From contig NZ_CP089981.1 of the NCBI RefSeq assembly GCF_021389975.1, positions 62,001-126,000 of the forward strand: 64,000 nt of DNA, in the 5' to 3' direction. The position numbers and the translations under genes were made by a program. The DNA comes from Fulvivirga ulvae (GTDB taxonomy: Bacteria; Bacteroidota; Bacteroidia; Cytophagales; Cyclobacteriaceae). This document shows, piece by piece, positions 53,472-61,065 of the stretch. The notes beneath the pieces were generated by a model that was not told the origin of the DNA, searched no databases, and saw nothing but the letters and a program-made list of their open reading frames with translations. Each line of letters begins with the position of its first letter. The first letter of the stretch is position 1.

Positions 53472-54335
53472 TTAATGAACGGCTGCATATACCTGCCTGT
53501 CCATTGTAATACCGTGCTCTTTGGTAAATTCTGCCGGGTTAAAATTAATTCTCCGGTACTCGTCCTGAACAGATCTTTTGGCTGCTTCCAAATGTTTCTG
53601 GCTCTGCCAAACGGCAATTGTCATGAGCTCAACATGGTCAGCATTGCCTTCATTTACCATTATATTGTCTTCAATAAAGCCGGGAAGTGTTTTAATGTAG
53701 CTCCTGTTGTAGGCCACCTTCTTCATAAACTCGCCATAAGCACTTCGCGGAACAGTAAACCTGTCTACAAAAATCACGTGGTCGCCGGACCTATTCGTAA
53801 GACTGGAAAAATCTGCCGGTAATATTTCCAACTGCTGCAAAAAGCTCAGGCGGTCAGTCATGATTTGGTGATAAATAATCTTACCGCTTTCAAAAGTATA
53901 TACCGCATACCCCTGATTACTGATGGTTTTACCTGTTGGTGCAATATGTTGAAAGTTACCCTCATGGGTGCCGTTAACCCTTTGCCTGATCATCACTTTG
54001 TTGTCATCTGCGATAAGCTCCTCTATTTCCCATTTTGCATCCGGAAAGGCTTTGATCACTTGATCGATGCCTGTTTTAAATCCTTCCACCCCTTTGCCTC
54101 CCTGATCGTTGGCATAGCTTTCTGAAATCAGGTCATCAAGAGGTTCAAATTTCCTTTCGTTAAGGATAACCTCATACAGGTTTCGAATAGCTTCTTTGTT
54201 TGCGGTTTGTTCGTTAATTACTTCCATAGTTACTTCGTTATCAAGCTGGTCAGCCTGATCCGGTACACATGCCACAACAGATGCAGCCGATACCAGGGCA
54301 AGCAGCCAGATGCCTGGTGTTAATAAATACTTCAT
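53472..54335 (-). CDS. Exported SnoaL-like domain fused to a monooxygenase-like (ABM) domain
   Basis: The product has 287 residues. The signal peptide has a possible lipobox (SVVAC). Residues about 45-170 are a SnoaL/NTF2-like polyketide-cyclase domain (IRNLYEVILNERKFEPLDDL, GVEGFKTGIDQVIKAFPDAK, GNFQHIAPTGKTISNQGYAV). Residues about 185-285 are a dimeric alpha/beta barrel of the antibiotic-biosynthesis-monooxygenase type (VIFVDRFTVPRSAYGEFMKK, AVWQSQKHLEAAKRSVQDEY). Both are small-molecule-binding folds. The fusion and its export are uncommon; the reaction is unknown. An AraC gene precedes it on the same strand. Confidence 0.78.
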   Translation of the reverse strand: MKYLLTPGIWLLALVSAASVVACVPDQADQLDNEVTMEVINEQTANKEAIRNLYEVILNERKFEPLDDLISESYANDQGGKGVEGFKTGIDQVIKAFPDAKWEIEELIADDNKVMIRQRVNGTHEGNFQHIAPTGKTISNQGYAVYTFESGKIIYHQIMTDRLSFLQQLEILPADFSSLTNRSGDHVIFVDRFTVPRSAYGEFMKKVAYNRSYIKTLPGFIEDNIMVNEGNADHVELMTIAVWQSQKHLEAAKRSVQDEYRRINFNPAEFTKEHGITMDRQVYAAVH

Positions 54336-54402
54336 AGTTCTAAAATTTGATAAAGCAAACTTGGGGAAGATTGAAGGCTAATGATTGTAAAAAATCATTG
54401 AT

Positions 54403-55176
54403 TTACCAGTAAGAAGCTGCCCCGAAGAACGCTGTAGGGGTTAGCCCGGTAAAAAGTTTGAACTCTTTATTGAAATGAGGCTGATCGTAAAACCCATGAT
54501 CCAGGGCAATAGTTGACAAAGACTCTAAAGAAGGGGTTTTACTAATAATCTCATTCATCCGCACAATGCCTGAAAACTGCTTGGCACTGCTTCCCACCAC
54601 TTTCCTGAACCTCTTCTCGAAGGCATCCTGACTGATACAAAGGTCATTTGTCAGTTTGTTTATTCGCATAGACCCACCGGTAGCATGGATTCTGTTCACA
54701 GCTTCTATCACCAGATTATCTGGTTTATAATAGAGCAGCTTTGAGGACAGGAACTTTTCAATAAGCGTGATCATATCCTCAAACTTTTCAGTTTCAGCCA
54801 ATTGGTCGCTAATTGATGAGATCTCTGATTGTCGAAAAAAATTATCTAAAGAAACACTCTCTTCGAAGAGTTTAAAGATGGGGAGCTTGAAAAATGCCGA
54901 TGCCCCGGTTTCGGTAAACATTACAATCAAGGCCGCTGTTTTTGGGGCATAATTGATGAGCCGGACGGTTTTCCTCAAGCCGGAGAAAGTTGCTGAGGGC
55001 AAGGTTTGTTTATTGTTCTTGTCGAGATAAGCTATCTGGCCTTTAAAACGAAAAGCCAGCGCAAATGAAGTGCCGGGCACTACCCTGTTGATGATCTCAT
55101 CGTCACTCTCAATGATCCTGTAAGCTTTGATAAATGGCCTGAGCTGGCTGGTAGGCTGGTATTCGGTTAGCTTCAT
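54403..55176 (-). CDS. AraC-family transcriptional regulator
   Basis: The product has 257 residues. The N-terminal domain (LTEYQPTSQLRPFIKAYRII) is of the DUF6597 type found in short AraC regulators. The C-terminal part has MRINKLTNDLCISQDAFEKR, FRKVVGSSAKQFSGIVRMNE and LSTIALDHGFYDQPHFNKEF, the double-HTH signature. It probably controls the SnoaL/ABM gene that starts 67 bp downstream of its stop. Confidence 0.85.
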   Translation of the reverse strand: MKLTEYQPTSQLRPFIKAYRIIESDDEIINRVVPGTSFALAFRFKGQIAYLDKNNKQTLPSATFSGLRKTVRLINYAPKTAALIVMFTETGASAFFKLPIFKLFEESVSLDNFFRQSEISSISDQLAETEKFEDMITLIEKFLSSKLLYYKPDNLVIEAVNRIHATGGSMRINKLTNDLCISQDAFEKRFRKVVGSSAKQFSGIVRMNEIISKTPSLESLSTIALDHGFYDQPHFNKEFKLFTGLTPTAFFGAASYW

Positions 55177-55300
55177 TTATTTTAGCTTTGGCTATACTGT
55201 ATCCATGATTGACATAATCTGTTTACGGAAATTTTGAGTGTGTCGTTTCAAGATGCAAAGCCTTCCGTAATTAAATAAGGCATAAATACGAGCAAGGGGA
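55177..55300. other. Promoter region of the AraC gene
   Basis: The short intergenic segment runs into the tandem repeats at 55301. No gene is visible; with the repeats the gene-free stretch is about 820 bp. Confidence 0.4.
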
Positions 55301-55968
55301 TTCCTGATATTTTCATTGTACTTCTGCATAAAAATGTACGAAAAAACCTCCTAAATCGTCACCCTGAAATTTCTGTATTGCACCGGAATATGATTACCAA
55401 ACTTCATAGAAATATTCAGGGTCTCCCGGATATGGGCAGTACCTAAACCTTCAACTACACACTTAATCACGGGCCTCAGGTTCAGAGCAGATGCAAAGTC
55501 AATCAGATGCATGTGCTCCAAATGACGCGGAGTCCTCTTCGAGAGACATCCGCGCGGAAGCAGGAAGCAGAAGTATAGCTATAGGCCCGAGCAATGGAAT
55601 TCCTGATATTTTCATTGTACTTCTGCATAAAAATGAGCGAAAAAACCTCCTAAATCGTCACCCTGAAATTTCTGTATTGCACCGGAATATGATTACCAAA
55701 CTTCATAGAAATATTCAGGGTCTCCCGGATATGGGCAGTACCTAAACCTTCAACCACACACTTAATCACGGGGCCTCAGGTTCAGAGCAAATGCAAAGTT
55801 CAATCAGACGCATGTGCTCCAAATGACGCGGAGTCCTCTTCGAGAGACATCCGCTGGGAAGCAGGAAGCAGAGGTACAGCTATAGGCCCGAGCAAGGAGA
55901 TTCCTGATATTTTCTTTAAATGTATGCATGAGATCCCGTTTGTCTATGAAAATTCAGGAATGACGGAG
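55301..55968. repeat. Tandem repeat of about 300 bp, two full copies and a partial third
   Basis: Unit starts (TTCCTGATATTTTC) lie at 55301, 55600 and 55901, a period of 299-301 bp. Copies 1 and 2 are about 95 percent identical by eye. Each contains an imperfect palindrome CCCTGAAATTTCTG...ATATTCAGGG and one REP hairpin (55525-55560 and 55826-55860). The third copy switches after TTCCTGATATTTTCTTTAAA to the ATTCC-type hairpin ending GAAAATTCAGGAATGACG at 55965. No coding potential; a frame at 55491-55745 is spurious. Confidence 0.85.
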
Positions 55969-55995
55969 ATTGTGATAAGCCACTGCTTCACAAAA

Positions 55996-56526
55996 TCAGA
56001 AAAGCCAGCCAACAACAGTTATAAAACCGACAAAAATGCAAAAAACTATCAGCAACAGAGCGCTTACCACTCCTAATATTAGTAATCTATCTCTAAACGT
56101 AGGTTTATGTTTTCCACCTGGGTTTTTCCCCTCATTCTTCCAAGGTTTGAATGTAGGTACATGGTTTGACTTTGACCTGCTGTTGGCTTCCAGCTCTAGT
56201 AACTTAGTTTTTGCATATTCAGGAAGTTTACTTTTATCTCCTCTAAATGTTATATCCCGAAGTACTTGTGTTCAGGAGTAATTCACTGATTTCAAATAAA
56301 TATCCACGCATTTTTTTATCCGATCTTCAGTTGGTGGAGTAAAAATCCAATACTTTCCAGCAGCATCATAAAACCCCGACTCATAGTAGAGTTCAGCCAA
56401 TCGCTCCCAAATAAAAATTTCATTTGGATATTGGTTTATCAAATTCCTGAGACGATTTGCAGATTTAAATTTAATCCCTACATCAATGTCTTGCTCTATC
56501 TTCTCTATTTTTCGTTGAAGATTCAT
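55996..56526 (-). pseudogene. DUF6584-like gene split by one in-frame TGA
   Basis: The minus frame from the ATG at 56526 reads MNLQRKIEKIEQDIDVGIKF through AGKYWIFTPPTEDRIKKCVD and IYLKSVNYS, then a TGA at 56272-56274. The same frame continues without a break as TQVLRDITFRGDKSKLPEYA, a basic linker, and a membrane helix (LLILGVVSALLLIVFCIFVG) to a stop at 55996. DUF6584 proteins, as I remember them, run through this point (S-x-x-Q-I-L-x-x-I-x-FRGD), so one nonsense change splits an otherwise intact gene. It directly follows the 103-residue gene (TAAATG). The N-terminal piece alone could be made as an 84-residue protein. Confidence 0.75.
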
Positions 56527-56838
56527 TTACACCCAGTTATTGTTATCCTCCAAAATTAATCTTTCAAAAACCTCATCAGCATCTTTAAATGTTCGCGTCA
56601 AAGGGTATGTAGAGTCAGGATTACTTTTTGATGACCATGTTAAATGCACCATCGCGTATTGAAAGTCAGTGTCAGCCACCTTAAATAGGACATCATCATT
56701 ATCTTGCCTGCGTGCTATAGTTTTTACTTCTTTTCCATATAGGATATGGCCCACTGAAATCTCCTTTCTAAGCTGCACCTCCAGATTTTCATCGGTATCA
56801 TGCCATGGTTTAAGAAATTTCATCTTGCCTGAATGCAT
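56527..56838 (-). CDS. Hypothetical protein
   Basis: The product has 103 residues from the ATG at 56838; an internal ATG five codons in is equally possible. It is soluble, with LEVQLRKEISVGHILYGKEV and QYAMVHLTWSSKSNPDSTYP. No family recognised. It lies between the DUF6882-like gene and the broken DUF6584-like gene, 8 bp and 0 bp apart, so all three are one operon. Confidence 0.6.
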   Translation of the reverse strand: MHSGKMKFLKPWHDTDENLEVQLRKEISVGHILYGKEVKTIARRQDNDDVLFKVADTDFQYAMVHLTWSSKSNPDSTYPLTRTFKDADEVFERLILEDNNNWV

Positions 56839-56846
56839 TTAAGTAG

Positions 56847-57596
56847 TTATATCTTCCCTCCTAAATTCTTCAGCCTTCCCATATCATCAAATTCCCCGGT
56901 GATGGTTTTGCCATCTTTTGAACCTTCAATTTTATCATTTTCCTCCTTTAACTGAAACTCGCGATCAATAAGGTAGTTTATAAATGCAGCTTTGTGGTTT
57001 ACGTCTATGTTGCTGATTAATTGCGGAAAGCTTGTTAGCATTTTTTCATACCTGTTTTTGTCGATATCCGGAATCTCCTTGCTGTCAATGGTCACTACCA
57101 AGGTTCCTTGTCCATAGTTAGCGCAGTAGTATGCTTTGGACTTGAAGAGCCCGCAGGCCGCCATTCCCATTTTGTGTTCAAACCCTTCTTCCACCGAAAA
57201 GTGTCCGTCGGTCAATTCAGGTATTTGCTTTTGCTCTCCCAGTTTTTTCAACTCGTTAGACTGTACCAACAGGTTTTCAGGGATACCACTTTTAGCATTG
57301 GCCCATCCCCACATCCAAGAAGAGTCGTTAAACGACAGGGAGCCTATAACCTGGACGGGAAACCTCAAGGCATCTCCAAAAGATATTGTACCAGACCCCA
57401 TATCAAATTGCCACGAGTTCGACCCAATTACATCCCCCAGAATCATCTGCTTTTCGAATGACAACCCGGCATTTTGCTCAAATAATTCTTCAAACGACTG
57501 CCCGTCAGATTTTTGATGAGTTTTGAAATCGCTGTTATCAACTTGTACTTTTTCCTCCTGGTTTTCTTTACCAAATAGTTTTTTAAATAGGCTCAT
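56847..57596 (-). CDS. DUF6882-like protein
   Basis: The product has 249 residues, soluble. The region NSWQFDMGSGTISFGDALRF PVQVIGSLSFNDSSWMWGWA followed by NAKSGIPENLLVQSNELKKL GEQ matches the DUF6882 pattern (W-x-W-x-NP-x-x-P). Such proteins are often seen in small clusters of immunity-like or stress-related unknowns. The C-terminus has a KDGKTITGEFDDMGRLKNLG tail. First gene of the three-gene operon. Confidence 0.65.
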   Translation of the reverse strand: MSLFKKLFGKENQEEKVQVDNSDFKTHQKSDGQSFEELFEQNAGLSFEKQMILGDVIGSNSWQFDMGSGTISFGDALRFPVQVIGSLSFNDSSWMWGWANAKSGIPENLLVQSNELKKLGEQKQIPELTDGHFSVEEGFEHKMGMAACGLFKSKAYYCANYGQGTLVVTIDSKEIPDIDKNRYEKMLTSFPQLISNIDVNHKAAFINYLIDREFQLKEENDKIEGSKDGKTITGEFDDMGRLKNLGGKI

Positions 57597-57745
57597 TTTT
57601 TATCATTTAATGGTTATTACCTTAGTTTTCTGTAGAAAATACTCAATGGAAAGCAACTCTGGAATGGGGTTATAACCTTCCCTGCAGGTTCTCTCGTAGT
57701 ATTTTGCGTTATACATGGCACCTACTCCGGACACCATACTTCTTA

Positions 57746-57784
57746 CCTTCCCAGCAGAGTCTCTCGCAGAGGACTCTGCGTCAT
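57746..57784 (-). repeat. REP hairpin downstream of the RAYT gene
   Basis: On the minus strand this reads ACGCAGAGTCCTCTGCGAGA then GACTCTGCTGGGAAGG, identical over 34 bp to the copy at 58427-58465 but in the opposite orientation. CAGAGTCCTCT and AGAGACTCTG form the imperfect stem. Confidence 0.85.
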
Positions 57785-57814
57785 CCCGGAACCATACCTC
57801 ACCCAAAGAGCTTC

Positions 57815-58405
57815 TCATAAAGAACGCTGCGTTAAATCAACATCTTCCAATTCCATATAGCTGGTTACAGGATACACTCCCTGCTCTCCTGCAATATAGT
57901 AGCTTGCCGAGCTATGCTCATACGCTTCCAACCTACTCGCCAACTGCCATTTACCTTTGCATGGGTTTTCATGTATGTAATTCAACTTTTGCTCTATAAA
58001 GTTATGGCTAAGACACTCTTTCCAGTCAAAAGATGGCTCAAAAACCTCGTGTAGCTTTCCTTTTTTCTTCTCGGCCACACTTACATACGATGATAGCTGA
58101 CCAAGTAGCTGGTCGTTACCGGCTTCCTTGAGTCGTTGGATAATGTCATAGGCCATAAAGCGCTTTCCATTGCCCACTACTTTGTTCAAAGACTGACCGT
58201 TGTTTCTGAAGGCTATGAGCAGATGAACATGATTAGGCATTATTACATACCCTAGCAGATAATGTCCCTTACTAATCAGGTAGTCGAACCACTTATACAC
58301 GGCAGCATAGCCATTGGATAATTCAAACAGGTTCAACCACTTTATACAAGTAAAAGTGATGAAATAGATGCCTTCATGCTCTGGTATGGCGGTTCTGGTG
58401 CTCAT
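57815..58405 (-). CDS. REP-associated tyrosine transposase (RAYT, Y1-HUH)
   Basis: The product has 196 residues. The Y1 transposase HUH motif is in GYVIMPNHVHLLIAF (His59, His61), and the catalytic Tyr is in FIEQKLNYIHENPCKGKW (Tyr143). AYEHSSASYY near the end is the usual RAYT tail. Such single-copy relatives of IS200/IS605 transposases recognise and probably mobilise REP hairpins. The gene is framed by two identical REP hairpins in inverted orientation, 31 bp beyond its stop and 22 bp before its start, as in classic REPtron units. Confidence 0.9.
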   Translation of the reverse strand: MSTRTAIPEHEGIYFITFTCIKWLNLFELSNGYAAVYKWFDYLISKGHYLLGYVIMPNHVHLLIAFRNNGQSLNKVVGNGKRFMAYDIIQRLKEAGNDQLLGQLSSYVSVAEKKKGKLHEVFEPSFDWKECLSHNFIEQKLNYIHENPCKGKWQLASRLEAYEHSSASYYIAGEQGVYPVTSYMELEDVDLTQRSL

Positions 58406-58426
58406 TGTATGGTTAGTGGTTTTATG

Positions 58427-58465
58427 GACGCAGAGTCCTCTGCGAGAGACTCTGCTGGGAAATAG
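58427..58465 (+). repeat. REP hairpin upstream of the RAYT gene
   Basis: GACGCAGAGTCCTCTGCGAG then AGACTCTGCTGGGAA: same 34 bp as the downstream copy, inverted relative to it. A third identical copy lies at 62995. Confidence 0.85.
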
Positions 58466-58504
58466 GTAAAAATGCTTAGTTCACCTTGCAACTTTTTCAA
58501 TTCA

Positions 58505-58726
58505 CTATAAATTCAATAATTCACTGAGGGAGATATCCAAACCATTAGCTATCTTCATTAGGGTCAGCAATCTTGGGTTTGTTTTTCCATTTTCAATCAT
58601 ATAAAGCTGGGTTCTCCCGATCTCATGGTCAAAGGCAAATGCCTTTTGTTCATAGTGCTTTTCCTCCCTTAGCTTTCTTATTTTTTCACCCAGTTTGGAT
58701 AAATATTTCTGTTCTTTCGTGTTCAT
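58505..58726 (-). CDS. XRE-family transcriptional regulator
   Basis: The product has 73 residues, a minimal Xre domain: LGEKIRKLREEKHYEQKAFA, FDHEIGRTQLYMIENGKTNP, LLTLMKIANGLDISLSELLN. It is divergent from another XRE gene, and both read away from one large palindrome at 58747-58790. Confidence 0.85.
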   Translation of the reverse strand: MNTKEQKYLSKLGEKIRKLREEKHYEQKAFAFDHEIGRTQLYMIENGKTNPRLLTLMKIANGLDISLSELLNL

Positions 58727-58746
58727 TATTCCGAATATGAAAAATA

Positions 58747-58790
58747 TTTATTTTATTAGTGTTCGTTATAGCGAACACTAATAAAATAAA
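58747..58790. promoter_or_regulatory. Shared operator between divergent XRE genes
   Basis: TTTATTTTATTAGTGTTCG (58747-58765) and its perfect inverse CGAACACTAATAAAATAAA (58772-58790) flank TTATAG. The 19-bp arms lie 20 bp from one start codon and 4 bp from the other, so binding would close both promoters. Confidence 0.8.
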
Positions 58791-58794
58791 GAAC

Positions 58795-59016
58795 ATGGAG
58801 CCTCAATTATTTTTAAGGCAATTCGGACAGCACGTTAGAAACCTTAGATTAAAAAAGAAAATCTCCACTGAGCAAATGGCAAAGATTTGCTCAATTCCTG
58901 AGCTTAAAATTGTTCAACTGGAAAACGGTCAGCTAAACTCCCCAATAGGTTTACTCATAAACATAGCTGAAGCGCTTGAACTTGAATTGCATGAATTATT
59001 CTCACCAAATACATAA
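58795..59016 (+). CDS. XRE-family transcriptional regulator
   Basis: The ATG at 58795 gives 73 residues; an upstream start would lie inside the palindrome. The Xre domain reads FGQHVRNLRLKKKISTEQMA, KICSIPELKIVQLENGQLNS, LINIAEALELELHELFSPN. It is only loosely similar to its divergent partner, so the two may compete for the shared operator. The next gene starts 1 bp after its stop. Confidence 0.83.
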   Translation: MEPQLFLRQFGQHVRNLRLKKKISTEQMAKICSIPELKIVQLENGQLNSPIGLLINIAEALELELHELFSPNT

Positions 59017-59017
59017 A

Positions 59018-59380
59018 ATGGAACAAAATCAAATTAAAAGTGACCACATCAACAAAGACCTAACCCTATTTCTCATCAGACGGGAGCTCAAAACCGCAAG
59101 TTTCATCCGTGAGTTAAGCCGGTTGGGTTTTGACCCTACTGCTTTTTCTCTGGATCTTGACAGGGCCATCTTATTGCTCGCCGGTTTTCAGGATCATGAT
59201 GATGACGACCTGCTCAACTGGTACTATCAAATACTGGAAGTTTATAGTGAAAAGCTTAACATAAAGGATGGCACGGCTCTCTATGAATTGGCTTTGGAAT
59301 TTTATCTGGAGTTGAGGGTTAAACTCAAGGATTGGGAGCAGAAAAGCATGCCGCGTATAATTCTACCAGGGGAGATGTAA
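59018..59380 (+). CDS. Hypothetical protein coupled to XRE regulator
   Basis: The ATG at 59018 gives 120 residues; soluble, acidic and helical (KDLTLFLIRRELKTASFIRE, FQDHDDDDLLNWYYQILEVY). No family recognised. It follows the XRE gene by 1 bp and precedes the first of two large direct repeats whose hairpin can serve as its terminator. Confidence 0.6.
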   Translation: MEQNQIKSDHINKDLTLFLIRRELKTASFIRELSRLGFDPTAFSLDLDRAILLLAGFQDHDDDDLLNWYYQILEVYSEKLNIKDGTALYELALEFYLELRVKLKDWEQKSMPRIILPGEM

Positions 59381-59400
59381 TGATTATATATGCAGCTCCA

Positions 59401-59560
59401 AACAAAAAATCCCCCGGAACCTGGTTCTCGGGGGATTTCTGTTGTCTATAGTTGGCTTTAATTGATACAAGTATATAGCTTACCTGTGGGATTGGAAAAA
59501 GCAAACAGACCAAGCACAAATATGACGGGTTAAACTGCTAATTATACCTACGAAATGAAT
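59401..59560 (+). repeat. Direct repeat copy 1 with terminator-like hairpin
   Basis: It begins AACAAAAAATCCCCCGGAAC. The hairpin AATCCCCCG-GAACC-T-GGTTC-T-CGGGGGATT at 59408-59437 is followed by TTGTCTATAGTTGGCTTTAA and ends CCTACGAAATGAAT at 59560. The second copy lies 227 bp downstream. The hairpin with flanking A and T runs works as a terminator for the 120-residue gene. Confidence 0.85.
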
Positions 59561-59627
59561 TATGATAAGTGCCTGGTAAGCGAAAGCCCATCAGAGAGAA
59601 TGGAGCTTTAATTCATAATATGCCTTA

Positions 59628-59786
59628 AACAAAAAATCCTCCGGAACCTGGTTCTCGGAGGATTTCTGTTGTCTATAGTTGGCTTTAATTGATACAAGTA
59701 TATAGCTTACCCGTGAGACTGGAAAAAACTAACAGACCAAACACAATATGGCAGGTTAAATGGCAAATTATACCTACGAAATGAAT
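59628..59786 (+). repeat. Direct repeat copy 2 with compensated hairpin
   Basis: The layout is the same as copy 1, about 90 percent identical. The stem reads CCTCCG/CGGAGG where copy 1 has CCCCCG/CGGGGG: both partners of one base pair changed, so the stem is preserved. No genes lie in the whole interval 59381-59850. Confidence 0.85.
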
Positions 59787-59850
59787 ACCCCCGGAAGTAT
59801 GCAGAGTTTTTTGGAGCAGAACTCCGCCGGAGAAATAAGTTTTGTGAGGT

Positions 59851-60930
59851 TTAACATTTGTCTCTGTTCAGGATATCCCTGGTGATATTAACAAACGTTT
59901 TTCTTTCCAACCTGTAGAGGCCTCCTGCTCCGCCAACCCATAATTGTCCCGCCTTGTCTTCAAAAATTGCTTGTACAACTTTAATATTAAGCCCATCCTT
60001 TTGTCCAAAATTCGCAAGGTTTGCTCCATCATAGCGATAGACACCAAAGCCTTCTGAAGAGAACCAGATATTGCCTGCCTTATCTTCATATAGCGCCCAT
60101 ACTTCATCGCTACCAATCTCATTTTCAAAAAACCTGGCGAACGACCCTCCATCGTACCGGCTTACTCCGCCATGCATGGAGCTAAACCAGATGTTTCCTT
60201 TAGCATCTTCCAAAATACTGACTATACTATTATCACTGAGCCCGTTTTGTTTATTTATGTTCGTGACTGTCTCCCCATCATACTTATATACTCCCTCACC
60301 ATTCGTTCCAAACCAAAGGTTGCCCATTCTATCTTCTGCAATGCTCCAAACCCAACTCATACCTGATGAAGGCAGCGAAAAAACTTCAAATTTTTCACCA
60401 TTAAACCGGCATAATCCTCTGGCTGTTCCTACCCATATCATTCCTTTGCTGTCCTGAAATATGCTCCAGGTTTCATCGTCGGCCAGCCCATCTTTTACCG
60501 TAAAGTTGCGGAATGACGCTCCATCATACATCGATACTCCCCGATGGGTCGTAAACCACATATTACCTGCTTTGTCTTCCATTATTCCGGTTATCGGCAT
60601 GCCGCTCAGCCCCTCTTCTGCAGACAGATAGGTAAGCGAGTCGCCATCATAATGAGCTACACCCTGGCTATTGGTACCAAACCAGAGGTGCCCTTTTGTA
60701 TCTTGAAATATCTTTCTCACATATTCACCAACCTGCAAGTTTTTATTGGTTTTCTCAGGTTTCCAACCCAGATGCCGGGCGATACTGTAATCATCCTGTA
60801 AGTTGGCCTGCACAATTTTCGGGGCCGCATCATTTTGTTCTGCCAGATGATTTTTGCTTTGCTCGCTGCATGAGAATATGACCAAAGCCAAAATCAGCAC
60901 GGGGAAATACATAAGTGTGAGTGTCTTCAT
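59851..60930 (-). CDS. Two-component-type beta-propeller lipoprotein
   Basis: The ATG at 60930 gives 359 residues with lipobox VIFSC (Cys21). Seven or so repeats of the pattern 'I-x-x-D-x-x-G-x-[IL]-W-[FV]-G-T/S...Y-D-G' are visible (IFQDTKGHLWFGTNSQGVAH, IMEDKAGNMWFTTHRGVSMY, ILEDAKGNIWFSSMHGGVSR, IFEDKAGQLWVGGAGGLYRL). This is the periplasmic ligand-sensing propeller normally fused to Bacteroidota hybrid two-component sensors, here as a free lipoprotein. It is divergent from a membrane-bound winged-helix regulator. Confidence 0.85.
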   Translation of the reverse strand: MKTLTLMYFPVLILALVIFSCSEQSKNHLAEQNDAAPKIVQANLQDDYSIARHLGWKPEKTNKNLQVGEYVRKIFQDTKGHLWFGTNSQGVAHYDGDSLTYLSAEEGLSGMPITGIMEDKAGNMWFTTHRGVSMYDGASFRNFTVKDGLADDETWSIFQDSKGMIWVGTARGLCRFNGEKFEVFSLPSSGMSWVWSIAEDRMGNLWFGTNGEGVYKYDGETVTNINKQNGLSDNSIVSILEDAKGNIWFSSMHGGVSRYDGGSFARFFENEIGSDEVWALYEDKAGNIWFSSEGFGVYRYDGANLANFGQKDGLNIKVVQAIFEDKAGQLWVGGAGGLYRLERKTFVNITRDILNRDKC

Positions 60931-61065
60931 GGTTAAATATTTGTTTCGTGATTTTTTTGATAAATGTATCCTGAAGCACTTCCACAAGGTTTAAAAGAAG
61001 GTAAAATAGTGTAAAATGAATGTAAAACGTTTCGATACGATGTAAAACCAAATAGCTTTGTAGCA

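Noticed and set aside
55301..55968. CRISPR array
   Set aside because: The period of about 300 bp and near-identical units are a tandem duplication, not short repeats with unique spacers.
56036..56281. Plus frame of 81 codons
   Set aside because: It is antisense to the second half of the broken DUF6584-like gene, which has the better protein sequence.
57603..57818. Minus frame of 71 codons between RAYT and the DUF6882-like gene
   Set aside because: Its first third is a translated REP hairpin and the rest has no recognisable features.
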